Shown: positions 16,459 through 25,099, counted from the stretch's first letter. The stretch: DNA of 56,941 bases from CAZESH01 sp964514665 (GCA_964514665.1 CAZESH010000001.1:1-56941), one strand, 5' to 3'. Numbers and translations are program-made. Notes: generated by a model not told the origin, from the sequence alone.

Positions 16459-17319
16459 TTACTTTGCTTTTGTATAGGATAAGGCTTGTTTGCCGAGTGC
16501 ATCCCATGTTGCCAAAAACCGTTCTTTTCCGATTTTCAGATCCTTCTTCCCGCTCAGCGGGTCATTGACATATACGTTCTCTGAATCAAAACCGACGAGC
16601 AGCACCGCATGCTCACTAAAAGTTGTACGAAAAGGACCAACCGGAGTATCCCACTTCACCCATTTCACGGGTACGTTAAAATCGGTAGTCGTCCATACCA
16701 CTACAGGAATGCCTTGGATCAACTGGTTTTCAATCTCTTCAAATTTTTTGCCTGTCATATCGATGCCGCTCGTCATATTTTTTTTCAAAAGTCCGAAAAG
16801 TCCGGAATGGTAAATGCCAAAGCCGATTTTCTTGCGGGTGATATCGCCTACAAACCCTGTATTGGGATTTCCCCAGTAGACGATTTCTCCTGTTTTCCCG
16901 AAACGAATCGGCGTCGGATCGACGGCAAGCTCCGGCAGCAGCTCCATTTTGTCCTTTTTAATTCCGGCGTACTGCAGCAGCATGGCCAGACTGGTGATTT
17001 CACATCCTGCGGGAAGCTGCGGATATTGACTCAATGCAGGCGCCGACAATCTGGCCGCTTGCGGACGCGGTGCAATTGCAATTTGCTTTTTGGGCGGAGG
17101 GGAAACCGTCGCTTGCACCTGCCCTTCTTGCTTCACCGTATGTTCTGCGGATGACGATGATGCATAGGCTGTATCATTCGTTTTCGGAACGAGCAGATCC
17201 AGATCGGAGTCGGTAATTTTGGCATAAAGAATAAGACTGAACAAACCGCCTGCGAAAATCAAGCCAAGCACCAGGGATATGGATATTGACAATTTTAATC
17301 CATGTAGAACTCTCATCAT
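16459..17319 (-). CDS. Membrane-anchored C39-like cysteine peptidase
   Basis: The 286-residue protein has one N-terminal membrane helix (about residues 9-33), a Ser/Pro/Gln-rich linker, and a papain-like C39-type domain from about 90. Catalytic Cys is in PAGCEITSLAMLL, His in SEHAVLLVGFD and the third residue in NDPLSG. The topology puts the domain outside the cell. The substrate is unknown, because this family covers bacteriocin-leader peptidases and many uncharacterised cell-surface enzymes, and no ABC part is fused. It lies 32 nt after aroA in the same operon. Confidence 0.88.
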   Translation of the reverse strand: MMRVLHGLKLSISISLVLGLIFAGGLFSLILYAKITDSDLDLLVPKTNDTAYASSSSAEHTVKQEGQVQATVSPPPKKQIAIAPRPQAARLSAPALSQYPQLPAGCEITSLAMLLQYAGIKKDKMELLPELAVDPTPIRFGKTGEIVYWGNPNTGFVGDITRKKIGFGIYHSGLFGLLKKNMTSGIDMTGKKFEEIENQLIQGIPVVVWTTTDFNVPVKWVKWDTPVGPFRTTFSEHAVLLVGFDSENVYVNDPLSGKKDLKIGKERFLATWDALGKQALSYTKAK

Positions 17320-17351
17320 CCGTAATCACTCATTTGTCGATAATTTGGTGT

Positions 17352-18644
17352 TTACCGTATCCAATCGATATTGGATCCAAGCTGCCTTAGATGGTCGAAA
17401 TATTGCGGATAAGATTTGGCCACATGATGCGCGTCTTTAATAATTAATCCTTTTTCCGAACGCAGCCCGACTACGGTCAATGCCATGATCACGCGATGGT
17501 CGAAATGCGCATTGATTTCAACACCGCCCTCGACGCCTTGCGGGCGGCCGTGCACGATGATTTCGCTCTGCCGCTCCTCTACGTCTGCACCGGCTTTTCG
17601 CAGCTCTTGCACGAAATCGGCAATTCTGTCGCATTCCTTATACCTCAAATTTTCTACATTGTAAAAGCGTGACGTACCCTCGGCAAAAACAGCTGCGGCA
17701 ACCATTGCAAGCACGGCATCGGTAGCCGCATCCCCGTCGAACTCCACTGCTTGCAAACGGCCGTTGCCCTTGATATGCACGATTCCGTTCTCATGGGTCA
17801 AAGGCACGCCCATCGCTCGGAGCACATCGATTATCGCTCTTTCTCCTTGCTTGCTTTTCTCCTGCAAGCCGTGCAGCTTGACATCGGATAATGTAACGGC
17901 AGCTGCGGCCAGCACGGCGGCAGAGCCGGGATAATCGCCCTGAACCCTGTAATCCTGCGCTTTATAAGCTTGTTTACCGGGAACGCGGAAATGCATATAA
18001 TCATCGGAAGCTTCCACCGTAATGCCGGCTTGCTCCAATACTTCCAGCGTTTGACCGACCACAATTTTCGATTTCAGATCATGAAGTACCTTTATTTCGC
18101 TGTCTTCTTTCAGCAGCGGGGTTACGAAAAGCAGCGAGCTTAAAAATTGAGAGCTGACCGAGCCGGAAACCTCGATAATACCGCCTGTGGGATTCCCTCC
18201 GAAAATGGTGATCGGCAGTTTGCCGCTGTTATGCTCCACCTGCACATTCATCTGCTGCAAAGCGCTGATCAAGTCATCGTGGGGACGCTTGCCCAGCGAA
18301 TCCGGATAAGCGTTTATGAAAGTCAATTCCTTGCAAAACGATGCCACGGACATCAAAAAACGCAGTACTGCGCCGGCGTTGCCTACATTAAGCTCCTTGA
18401 CTTGCTGCGGTTTGTTTGCAAATCCGCTGATGGCGATTTTTTCCTCATCTTCCGCAAGCTTCGCTCCAAGATCGCGAAGACAACGGCGCATGGCGTCACT
18501 GTCTTCACTGTGGGCAGGATAAAAAACCCGGCTGTTTCCTTCAGCAAGCGCAGCGGCAAGCAAATACCGCGTGGTGTAATTTTTGGAGGACAAAGCTTGA
18601 ATCTCACCCATAAGGTTTCGGGTAGGGCGAACGGTAACGTCCAT
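17352..18644 (-). CDS. aroA: 3-phosphoshikimate 1-carboxyvinyltransferase (EPSP synthase), unusual inhibitor site
   Basis: This 430-residue enzyme joins shikimate-3-phosphate and PEP in aromatic amino acid synthesis. Compared with E. coli AroA, it keeps Lys and Arg of the first loop (SKNYTTR), Arg of GKRP, the SSQ of GSVSSQFL, the catalytic Asp, the KE..R of YKECDR, DHR and the final Lys of AKSYP. The loop of Gly96 reads NVGNAGAVLRFL, so positions matching Thr97 and Pro101 are Ala92 and Phe96. ATG 18644 follows GGGAG at 9 nt; an ATG at 18662 overlaps that site. It lies in an operon with aroK. Confidence 0.9.
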   Translation of the reverse strand: MDVTVRPTRNLMGEIQALSSKNYTTRYLLAAALAEGNSRVFYPAHSEDSDAMRRCLRDLGAKLAEDEEKIAISGFANKPQQVKELNVGNAGAVLRFLMSVASFCKELTFINAYPDSLGKRPHDDLISALQQMNVQVEHNSGKLPITIFGGNPTGGIIEVSGSVSSQFLSSLLFVTPLLKEDSEIKVLHDLKSKIVVGQTLEVLEQAGITVEASDDYMHFRVPGKQAYKAQDYRVQGDYPGSAAVLAAAAVTLSDVKLHGLQEKSKQGERAIIDVLRAMGVPLTHENGIVHIKGNGRLQAVEFDGDAATDAVLAMVAAAVFAEGTSRFYNVENLRYKECDRIADFVQELRKAGADVEERQSEIIVHGRPQGVEGGVEINAHFDHRVIMALTVVGLRSEKGLIIKDAHHVAKSYPQYFDHLRQLGSNIDWIR

Positions 18645-18695
18645 GTTCATGATCTCCCTCATATTTTAGTATATCGTCAATAACGGAATGGTTTA

Positions 18696-19046
18696 TTAGT
18701 GCTGTGACAAGCTGTACCCGGTCAAGGTGAAAAGCAAGCCTGCTGAAACGCTTGCCAATATGTAAAACAGCATTGCGGCACGGTGCTTCTTCTGGGCAAG
18801 CTGCAGCGCTTCCAATGAAAAAGTCGAGAATGTCGTAAAGGCTCCCATAAAACCGACTCCCAAAAGATTGAAAAGGGAAGGATTGGAAACCCGCAAACCG
18901 ATCAAATATCCGAGCAAAAAAGAACCGATAATATTCACTGTAAACGTTCCGAACGGAAATTGTCTGCTAATCCGATTGGCCATATACTGGCTGACGGCAT
19001 AACGGCTGACGGCTCCGAAAAATCCGCCGATGGCGATAAAGAGCAC
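18696..19046 (-). CDS. fluC: Fluoride channel FluC, second subunit of a pair
   Basis: This 116-residue protein has four membrane helices and the CrcB/FluC signatures GGFFGAVSRY near the start, FGTFTVNIIGSFLLG, and GFMGAFTTFSTFS with the conserved Phe/Thr/Ser track. FluC dimers export fluoride through two antiparallel pores. The start appears to be GTG 19046. A second homologue lies just upstream, and adjacent pairs of this kind typically form antiparallel heterodimers. Confidence 0.92.
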   Translation of the reverse strand: MLFIAIGGFFGAVSRYAVSQYMANRISRQFPFGTFTVNIIGSFLLGYLIGLRVSNPSLFNLLGVGFMGAFTTFSTFSLEALQLAQKKHRAAMLFYILASVSAGLLFTLTGYSLSQH

Positions 19047-19079
19047 GGGCTAAAATCACCTTCCTTCCATTGCTTGGCC

Positions 19080-19460
19080 TCAGGCTTGCCGTTCCATCAT
19101 CAGCCGGTAGCCAAGCCATGACATGAAAAGTCCACCGATGATGCTGATGAATACATAGCTTAACGCCATCTGCAGCTGATGATTATTCAGAAGCAGGACG
19201 GTCTCCGCGCTGAATGTGGAAAAGGTCGTAAAAGCTCCGATAAATCCGGTTCCGATTCCCGTTCGTACATAAGCGGGCATGCGGGTTCGCTTCGCCGACC
19301 AGACAAAAAAGGATGAGAGCAGAAAACAGCCGAGAAGGTTGCACAGCAAAGTACCGAACGGAAAAGACCCGAAAGACAGCCAATTGCCTGCAATTACTCC
19401 CAATTCGTAACGTGAAATCGAACCGAGCATGCCGAACAGTCCGACAAATAAATAGATCAT
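19080..19460 (-). CDS. fluC: Fluoride channel FluC, first subunit of a pair
   Basis: This 126-residue CrcB/FluC homologue has GMLGSISRYELG, FGTLLCNLLGCFLLS and TGFIGAFTTFSTFS, with four hydrophobic helices. It is clearly different in sequence from the next gene, which fits a two-gene heterodimer rather than a recent duplication. ATG 19460 follows GGGGAGG. It lies 24 nt after aroK. I see no fluoride riboswitch before this gene or before the operon. Confidence 0.93.
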   Translation of the reverse strand: MIYLFVGLFGMLGSISRYELGVIAGNWLSFGSFPFGTLLCNLLGCFLLSSFFVWSAKRTRMPAYVRTGIGTGFIGAFTTFSTFSAETVLLLNNHQLQMALSYVFISIIGGLFMSWLGYRLMMERQA

Positions 19461-19484
19461 CCAACCGCCTCCCCTGAATCGGGA

Positions 19485-20021
19485 TCACGAGTCATGCACA
19501 TTTGCATCCTGAATCCATTGAACCCTGGCATCCATGATCTGCTGTACCATTTCATCAAAATTGGAAAAGCTGGTATCCATGGAAATATCGGCAAAATTGT
19601 AAACGTGCTTTCGCTCGGCCAATAATTTTCCGACTTTTTCTTCCACACCGCCTTGCAGCAGAGGACGACTTTTGTCATGGCGGACCCTGCGAATAATCGT
19701 ATCCTCGTCTGCTGTCAGCGCAACGACAAAGCCGTTATCCAGCATGTATCTGCGGTTTTCCGGCAGCAAAACCGATCCTCCGCCGGTTGCGACAATCTGC
19801 CTTTTTTCTGCCATCACTTCCCGCAGCACATCGCTCTCCACCTTGCGAAAATACGATTCGCCTCTCGTTTGAAACAGTTCGGAGATGGTCCTTCCCTGTT
19901 TTTGCTCCACCAAGTCATCTGTATCTACCAGTGTCCAAGCCAATTGTTTGGCAAGCAGCTTGGCGATCGTCGATTTTCCCGTTCCCATAAAGCCAACCAA
20001 TACAATATTATCCGATTTCAA
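19485..20021 (-). CDS. aroK: Shikimate kinase
   Basis: This 178-residue P-loop kinase phosphorylates shikimate at the 3-OH, making the substrate of AroA encoded in the same operon. It has Walker A GFMGTGKST, DTDDLVE for shikimate and Mg binding, GGGSVLLPENR, and the lid SRPLL. Two TTG codons are possible starts; TTG 20021 is chosen because AGAGG lies 8 nt upstream, while TTG 20027 is too close. It is the first gene of the operon aroK-fluC-fluC-aroA-C39 peptidase-CoA-binding protein. Confidence 0.92.
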   Translation of the reverse strand: MKSDNIVLVGFMGTGKSTIAKLLAKQLAWTLVDTDDLVEQKQGRTISELFQTRGESYFRKVESDVLREVMAEKRQIVATGGGSVLLPENRRYMLDNGFVVALTADEDTIIRRVRHDKSRPLLQGGVEEKVGKLLAERKHVYNFADISMDTSFSNFDEMVQQIMDARVQWIQDANVHDS

Positions 20022-20065
20022 ATACAAGCACCTCTTTTTTGCATCATCCGCTCAAGGATGAACCT

Positions 20066-20095
20066 ATCATATCATAGGAAAAAGAATCGTGACAA
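20066..20095 (-). promoter_or_regulatory. Promoter of the aroK operon
   Basis: On the minus strand TTGTCA (20095-20090) and TATGAT (20071-20066) are 18 bp apart. Confidence 0.65.
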
Positions 20096-20103
20096 TCATG
20101 GAT

Positions 20104-20150
20104 AAAAAGGCCGATAAAGGCGGGAGCTTTCGCTTGTCCTTTACGGCCTT
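20104..20150 (-). terminator. Terminator of gnd
   Basis: AAGGCCGTAAAGG pairs with CCTTTATCGGCCTT across a loop with its own short hairpin, followed by T5 on the minus strand. Confidence 0.85.
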
Positions 20151-20206
20151 CCAAGGAACGGCTCAAAAAGATAAGCCGTGCTTGCAGCATAAACTGATCA
20201 ACGCAA

Positions 20207-21625
20207 TCATGCTTCGGAGTCCATCCACTGATGGTGGAAGACACCTTCTTTGTCCACCCGACGGAACGTATGCGCTCCGAAATAATCCCTTTGCGCCTGC
20301 AGTAAATTGGCGGGCAGCCTTTCCGTTCTGTAGCTGTCGTAGTAGGACAGTGCGGAAGCGAAAGCAGGAGCCGGAATGCCCATGGACACCGCAGTCGACA
20401 CGACATGCCGCCATGCCTCCTGATATTCCTCGACCACCTGTTGGAAATAATCATCCAGCAGAAGGTTTTTCAACTGCGGGTTGCGGTCGTAAGCATCCTT
20501 GATGTTTTGCAGGAACTGAGCCCGAATGATGCAGCCGCCGCGGAAGATCATCGCAATGCCGCCAAAGTCAAGATTCCAATTGTATTCCTCGGATGCCGCT
20601 CTCATCTGGGCGAAGCCTTGCGCATAGGAGCAAATTTTGCTGGCGTACAGCGCCTTTCTCACAGCTTCGATGAATGCTTTGCGGTCGCCTGTAAAAGCCG
20701 GTGCCTGCGGTCCTTTCAACTGCTTGCTGGCCTCTGCGCGCTCTTCTTTCATAGCGGAAATGAAGCGGGAAAATACGCTCTCCGTAATGATCGACAGCGG
20801 AACGCCAAGATCCAAGGCGCTTTGGCTGGTCCATTTTCCCGTCCCTTTCTGCCCGGCCGTATCCAAAATCACATCGACCATCGGGCGGTTCGTTTGCGGA
20901 TCGCGCTGCTTGAAAATATCCGCCGTAATCTCGATCAGGTAGCTGTCGAGCTCACCCTTGTTCCATTCCGAAAAAATCTCGTGCAATTCGTCCGTATTCA
21001 ACTGCAGCACATGCTGCAGCAAATCGTACGCCTCGCAAATCAGCTGCATGTCGCCGTATTCAATGCCGTTATGTACCATTTTCACATAATGTCCGGCTCC
21101 GTCCGGACCGATATAGATGCAGCATGGGTCGCCTTGGACTTTGGCGGAAATCGCCGTAAGTATGGGAGCCACCAATTCGTAAGCGTCCTTTTGTCCGCCC
21201 GGCATGATCGCGGGTCCCTTCAAGGCGCCTTCTTCACCGCCGGAGACGCCGGTGCCGATAAATCTGATCCCCTTTGCTTCCAATTCCTTGTTTCGCCGCT
21301 GCGTATCCACGAAGAACGAATTGCCGCCGTCAATCAGGATATCCCCTTCGCCCAGCAGCGGAAGAAGCTGGGCAATCGTATCGTCCGTTGCTTTCCCGGC
21401 CATGACCATGAGCAGGATTCTGCGCGGACGCTCCAAGGATGCAACAAATTCCTCCATTGTATAGGCAGGAAACAACTGCTTGTCCGGATGTTCCTCAACC
21501 AGTGACTTGGTTTTTTCGGGGGAACGGTTGAAAATCGAAACCGAAAAACCTCTGCTCTCGATATTCAAAGCGAGATTTCTTCCCATAACCGCCATACCGA
21601 TTACGCCGATTTGCTGTTTTGACAT
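20207..21625 (-). CDS. gnd: 6-phosphogluconate dehydrogenase, decarboxylating
   Basis: This 472-residue enzyme of the oxidative pentose phosphate pathway oxidises 6-phosphogluconate to ribulose-5-phosphate, CO2 and NADPH. It has the dinucleotide fold IGVIGMAVMGRNLALN, the substrate motif GVSGGEEGALKGPAIMPGG, HYVKMVHNGIEYGDMQL with the catalytic Lys, and the C-terminal YYDSYRTERLPANLLQAQRD. ATG 21625 follows GGAG. It is a single gene with its own terminator. Large open frames on the opposite strand are shadows. Confidence 0.96.
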   Translation of the reverse strand: MSKQQIGVIGMAVMGRNLALNIESRGFSVSIFNRSPEKTKSLVEEHPDKQLFPAYTMEEFVASLERPRRILLMVMAGKATDDTIAQLLPLLGEGDILIDGGNSFFVDTQRRNKELEAKGIRFIGTGVSGGEEGALKGPAIMPGGQKDAYELVAPILTAISAKVQGDPCCIYIGPDGAGHYVKMVHNGIEYGDMQLICEAYDLLQHVLQLNTDELHEIFSEWNKGELDSYLIEITADIFKQRDPQTNRPMVDVILDTAGQKGTGKWTSQSALDLGVPLSIITESVFSRFISAMKEERAEASKQLKGPQAPAFTGDRKAFIEAVRKALYASKICSYAQGFAQMRAASEEYNWNLDFGGIAMIFRGGCIIRAQFLQNIKDAYDRNPQLKNLLLDDYFQQVVEEYQEAWRHVVSTAVSMGIPAPAFASALSYYDSYRTERLPANLLQAQRDYFGAHTFRRVDKEGVFHHQWMDSEA

Positions 21626-21724
21626 ATACTCTCCATCCTTTGCCTAAAAATCTATCGTCTATTTTACTCTTTTTTCATTCATAATGGAAACGAAAACAAT
21701 GATTTTTCTGCATACATGTAAAAT

Positions 21725-21742
21725 CCCCGAAAAAATTCGGGG
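21725..21742 (-). terminator. Terminator after the 21759-22364 gene
   Basis: CCCCGAA and TTCGGGG pair around a short A-rich loop, with ATTTT after the stem on the minus strand. This is a modest T tract. Confidence 0.65.
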
Positions 21743-21758
21743 AATTAAATAAAAATAA

Positions 21759-22364
21759 TCACATTTCAAGAAGCAGCATCTCTTTGCGCAGCTCGCTCAA
21801 ACGCATTTGACTTTGTTCAAGCTCATCTGCGGTGCAAGCATTGTCATGAAGCAGTTCAAAATATCTGGACAGCTCATAATCCATCTCCAAACGAACGACA
21901 GGAATGCGCTCTTCAGCCGATTTGGACTGAAACGCCCTTTTCATTTCTTCCAAAGTGACGACAGGCTGCTTTTGAAATACCACTTTATGCTCCACCCCCG
22001 ATATTTCCACTAGCCGGATGATTTCGCCGAACAAAATGTTCTCGATCACGATCTGCTGATCCTTGAACCGTTTGACCACCGCGTGTCCCCGCGTCGCGCC
22101 GATCATTTTTTCCATCCATTCGGACAACTTCTCGTCTTTAAAAGAATAATTGCCCACCAGCTTGAATTGCTGCTGCGACAGATGCTGGAATTTTAATTTG
22201 ATCAGCTTTCTCCCGCTGCGGATGGAAATGATGAAATACTCCCCGTTCTCGCTCCAGTACAGTGAATACCCTTCCTGAATCAATGCTTTTATCAATTCAT
22301 GAATGTGCCGACGGTCAAAACGCAACTCCAAATTACAATATTCGACTTCGTAACTGCGGTTCAC
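21759..22364 (-). CDS. Conserved hypothetical protein, function unknown
   Basis: This 201-residue soluble protein has no signal or membrane helix. The N-terminal half has beta-rich text such as YEVEYCNLELRFDRR and GYSLYWSENGEYFIISIRSGRK. A central segment (RGHAVVKRFKDQQIVIENI) follows, then an acidic helical tail (SQMRLSELRKEMLLLEM). GTG 22364 lies 8 nt after GGGAG and is preferred to GTG 22373. I recall similar proteins as conserved in Paenibacillus but know of no proven role. It has its own promoter and terminator. Confidence 0.7.
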   Translation of the reverse strand: MNRSYEVEYCNLELRFDRRHIHELIKALIQEGYSLYWSENGEYFIISIRSGRKLIKLKFQHLSQQQFKLVGNYSFKDEKLSEWMEKMIGATRGHAVVKRFKDQQIVIENILFGEIIRLVEISGVEHKVVFQKQPVVTLEEMKRAFQSKSAEERIPVVRLEMDYELSRYFELLHDNACTADELEQSQMRLSELRKEMLLLEM

Positions 22365-22429
22365 GGCAATCACTCCCGGGTATAAATGTTTTTTGACGGA
22401 ATGTTCAGAAAACTTTTCTTTTTATCATT

Positions 22430-22458
22430 ATCTTATACTGATTACTATGTTTTAGCAA
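22430..22458 (-). promoter_or_regulatory. Promoter of the 21759-22364 gene
   Basis: On the minus strand TTGCTA (22458-22453) and TAAGAT (22435-22430) are 17 bp apart. Confidence 0.5.
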
Positions 22459-22573
22459 CTTGGATAAATGAATTAATCGTTAAAAAATTGCAGTAAAATT
22501 ATGGTGGACAAGCTGGACAATTTCTCGGGATCCCAGTATGGTATCATTAGATTATTTGCTAATGGAGGAAAAT

Positions 22574-23200
22574 ATGATACAGCTTCAAGGTTTTACCCAA
22601 GAGGATTTCGAAGTCTTCCTTATTCCCGGCCTGGAGCCGCGGATGGAGGCATTGATCGAGCGTGTCCGCCCCAAGCTTACCCAATTCGGCCAAGCCGTCG
22701 AGCCCATCTTGAGTTCGCTCACCGAAAAAGAGATGGCCGCCCATGTTGCCAAGCATGCCCGCAGAACGGTGCATCCTCCGGACGATACTTGGGTCGCTTG
22801 GGCCAACAGCAAAAAAGGCTATAAAGCCCATCCCCATTTCCAGCTAGGATTGTTTGCGACCCACGTTTTTGTACAATTTGCCATTATTTATGAAAGCACG
22901 CAAAAGGCCGTTATTGCCCGCAATTTAAGGCAGCATGCCGCCAAGATCGAGCAGCTGATTCCCGCCGGCTATTTTTGGTCGACGGATCATACACAGCCTG
23001 CCGTAAAGCTTCATGAGCAAATGAGCAAAGCCGATTTTCAAGAGATGGTCGCAAGGCTGGAACAGGTCAAGAAGTCGGAGCTGCTGTGCGGAATCAATAT
23101 TCCCAAAGGCGATCCGCTGCTTTCCGACGGGCAAGCGCTGTTGGAAAAAGTGGAACAAACCTTTCGCACCTTACTGCCTTTATATGAAATGTCGTTCTGA
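22574..23200 (+). CDS. UPF0637/DUF1054 family protein (YktB-like)
   Basis: This 208-residue protein is recognised by GFTQEDFEVFLIPGLEPRMEALI, HPHFQLGLFATHVFVQFAIIYE and PAGYFWSTDHTQ, which match the DUF1054 family including B. subtilis YktB. The biochemical role is unknown. ATG 22574 follows GGAGG; the frame is open upstream but has no ribosome site there. It is monocistronic with a clear terminator. Confidence 0.88.
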   Translation: MIQLQGFTQEDFEVFLIPGLEPRMEALIERVRPKLTQFGQAVEPILSSLTEKEMAAHVAKHARRTVHPPDDTWVAWANSKKGYKAHPHFQLGLFATHVFVQFAIIYESTQKAVIARNLRQHAAKIEQLIPAGYFWSTDHTQPAVKLHEQMSKADFQEMVARLEQVKKSELLCGINIPKGDPLLSDGQALLEKVEQTFRTLLPLYEMSF

Positions 23201-23221
23201 TTCGTGAATGACGATTGCGGG

Positions 23222-23247
23222 AACCGGTGCTATAGCGCCGGTTTTTT
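23222..23247 (+). terminator. Terminator of the DUF1054 gene
   Basis: AACCGGTGC pairs with GCGCCGGTT around TATA with one T-G pair and is followed by T4. Confidence 0.85.
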
Positions 23248-23255
23248 ATATTTTT

Positions 23256-23277
23256 AAAATGAGTGATTACTCACTTT
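23256..23277. promoter_or_regulatory. TetR-type operator, upstream copy
   Basis: The site is centred on the dyad TGAGTGATTACTCA. An identical 22-bp copy begins exactly 50 bp downstream. The right edge of this copy overlaps the -35 of the ABC operon promoter. Confidence 0.8.
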
Positions 23278-23303
23278 ACATTTTGCCGATTTAGCCTTAT
23301 TGT
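23275..23303 (+). promoter_or_regulatory. Promoter of the ABC exporter-TetR operon
   Basis: TTTACA (23275-23280) and TATTGT (23298-23303) are 17 bp apart. They are bracketed by the two identical operators. Confidence 0.65.
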
Positions 23304-23305
23304 TG

Positions 23306-23327
23306 AAAATGAGTGATTACTCACTTT
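23306..23327. promoter_or_regulatory. TetR-type operator, downstream copy
   Basis: This is an exact repeat of the 23256-23277 site, lying over the predicted start site and ending just before the ribosome binding site of the first gene. Confidence 0.8.
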
Positions 23328-23345
23328 TATAGGAGGTTGATCTGA

Positions 23346-24077
23346 ATGTCTGCAAATGCATCCTGCATCCGGGTCGAACAGGTGTACAAATCCTACGGCG
23401 CCAAAATGGTGCTGGAGAACATTGAGCTTGATGTCATGCACGCCGAGATTTTCGGTCTGCTCGGTCCTTCCGGCGCCGGCAAAACAACGCTGGTGAAGCT
23501 GGTCTCCGGAATCGAACAATCCAGCAAAGGCAGCGTGTTCGTGCTGGAAAAGAAAATGCCGCGGCTCGACGTCATGGGTACGATCGGCTACATGTCGCAA
23601 TCCGACGCCCTGTATGCCGAGTTGTCGGCACTGGAAAATCTGGAGTTTTTCGCCTCCCTTTACGGCTTGAGCGGCGTCCGCAAAAAACGCCGCATCCAGG
23701 AAGTGATGGAGCTGGTCGACCTTGCCCCCGACCTCAAGAAGCTCGTATCCAATTATTCCGGCGGCATGAAGCGGCGCCTGTCACTGGCTATCGCCCTCCT
23801 GCACGAGCCGCAGCTGCTTATTCTAGACGAACCGACGGTCGGCATCGATCCCGTGCTTCGGCAGTCGATCTGGAGCGAGCTTGACCGGCTCAGTCAAAAC
23901 GGCACGACCATCCTGGTGACGACTCACGTAATGGATGAAGCGGAAAGGTGCCATCGCTTGGGGCTAATCCGCGAGGGCCGGCTGATCGCTGCCGGATCGC
24001 CGGAAGCCCTGAAGCGGGAAACCGATGCGCAAACGCTTGAGCAAGCATTTTTGGCCTATGGAGGTGTCCGCGCATGA
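23346..24077 (+). CDS. ABC-2 type exporter, ATP-binding subunit
   Basis: This 243-residue ATPase has Walker A GPSGAGKTT (about residues 40-48), Q-loop YMSQSD, signature NYSGGMKRR, Walker B LLILDEPTVGID and the H-loop VTTH. It should power the permease encoded immediately downstream, with a 4-nt overlap of stop and start. The type fits drug or lipid export by ABC-2 systems. ATG 23346 follows AGGAGG. Control by the downstream TetR gene is likely because two matched operators surround the promoter. Confidence 0.93.
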   Translation: MSANASCIRVEQVYKSYGAKMVLENIELDVMHAEIFGLLGPSGAGKTTLVKLVSGIEQSSKGSVFVLEKKMPRLDVMGTIGYMSQSDALYAELSALENLEFFASLYGLSGVRKKRRIQEVMELVDLAPDLKKLVSNYSGGMKRRLSLAIALLHEPQLLILDEPTVGIDPVLRQSIWSELDRLSQNGTTILVTTHVMDEAERCHRLGLIREGRLIAAGSPEALKRETDAQTLEQAFLAYGGVRA

Positions 24078-25099
24078 GAATCCAGGCTTTGGTGGTACGC
24101 ATTATTCGCCAGTTTTTTCACGACAAGCGTTCGCTTGCCCTGCTGTTTGTCGCACCGCTTCTAATCATGGTGCTGATGAACCTGGTGTTTAACGGCAAGG
24201 ATTATAAACCGGAGCTCGGGGTTGTTCAGGTTCCCGCCCCCTTTGTTCAGAAGCTGGAGGATTACGGCGCCAAGGTGCATGCCTATTCCGCCGCGGAAGC
24301 GGAAAAGGAGCTGGAGGCGAACCATATCGATGCTGTGATCTCAATGGACGGCTTGTCTCCCAGCGTCAAGCTGGAAGGCAGTGACCCATCCGTCAACAAA
24401 TCCGTGCTGATCATGCTGCAGAAAATCATGCAGGAGATGAATCCATCCGCGAAGACGGTAAATTCGACGATCTCTTATTTGCACGGATCGGAGAACATGG
24501 CGCCTTTCGATAATTTCGGCCCGGTTCTGATCGGTTATTTCGTATTCTTCTTCGTCTTTCTTCTTTCCGGCGTTGCCTTCTTGCGCGAACGCACGGGAGG
24601 AACATTGGAACGGCTGCTTGCCACGCCGCTCAGAAGATGGGAGATTGTGATCGGCTACATTATCGGCTTCGGCATTTTTGCGATGCTGCAATCCGTTCTG
24701 ATCGCCTGGTTTTCCATCGATATTCTAGGCATTCTAATGGTCGGCTCTTTTGGCTACATGCTGTTGATTACACTGTTGATGGCGCTCACCGCTTTAACCC
24801 TGGGCACGTTTTTGTCCGCATTTGCCAGCAACGAATTTCAGATGATTCAATTCATTCCGCTGGTGATCGTGCCGCAAATTTTCTTTTCCGGACTGTTCAA
24901 TATGGATACGATGGTGGCTTGGCTGCGCTGGATCGGCGTGGTGATGCCGCTCACCTACGGGGCGGATGCGCTGCGCAACATCATGATTCGCGGCCAGGGC
25001 TGGCAGGCGATCGATGTTGACGTTTATGTGTTGATCGGCTTCTCGCTGTTCTTCATGACGGCCAACATATTCGCTTTGAAGAAGCATCGTGCATTATAA
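24074..25099 (+). CDS. ABC-2 type exporter, membrane subunit
   Basis: This 341-residue permease has one N-terminal helix (LALLFVAPLLIMVLMNLVF), a large extracellular segment of about 120 residues, and five more helices from about residue 150. FLRERTGGTLERLLATPLRRWE is the conserved cytoplasmic coupling motif of ABC-2 permeases. ATG 24074 overlaps the stop of the ATPase gene, showing translational coupling. The exported substrate cannot be told from sequence. Confidence 0.93.
   Translation: MRIQALVVRIIRQFFHDKRSLALLFVAPLLIMVLMNLVFNGKDYKPELGVVQVPAPFVQKLEDYGAKVHAYSAAEAEKELEANHIDAVISMDGLSPSVKLEGSDPSVNKSVLIMLQKIMQEMNPSAKTVNSTISYLHGSENMAPFDNFGPVLIGYFVFFFVFLLSGVAFLRERTGGTLERLLATPLRRWEIVIGYIIGFGIFAMLQSVLIAWFSIDILGILMVGSFGYMLLITLLMALTALTLGTFLSAFASNEFQMIQFIPLVIVPQIFFSGLFNMDTMVAWLRWIGVVMPLTYGADALRNIMIRGQGWQAIDVDVYVLIGFSLFFMTANIFALKKHRAL

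Noticed and set aside
19461..20095. Possible fluoride riboswitch for the fluC pair
   Set aside because: I found no crcB-motif sequence before fluC or before aroK.
20405..21505. 366-codon plus-strand frame opposite gnd
   Set aside because: It is a shadow of gnd; composition and lack of motifs argue against coding.
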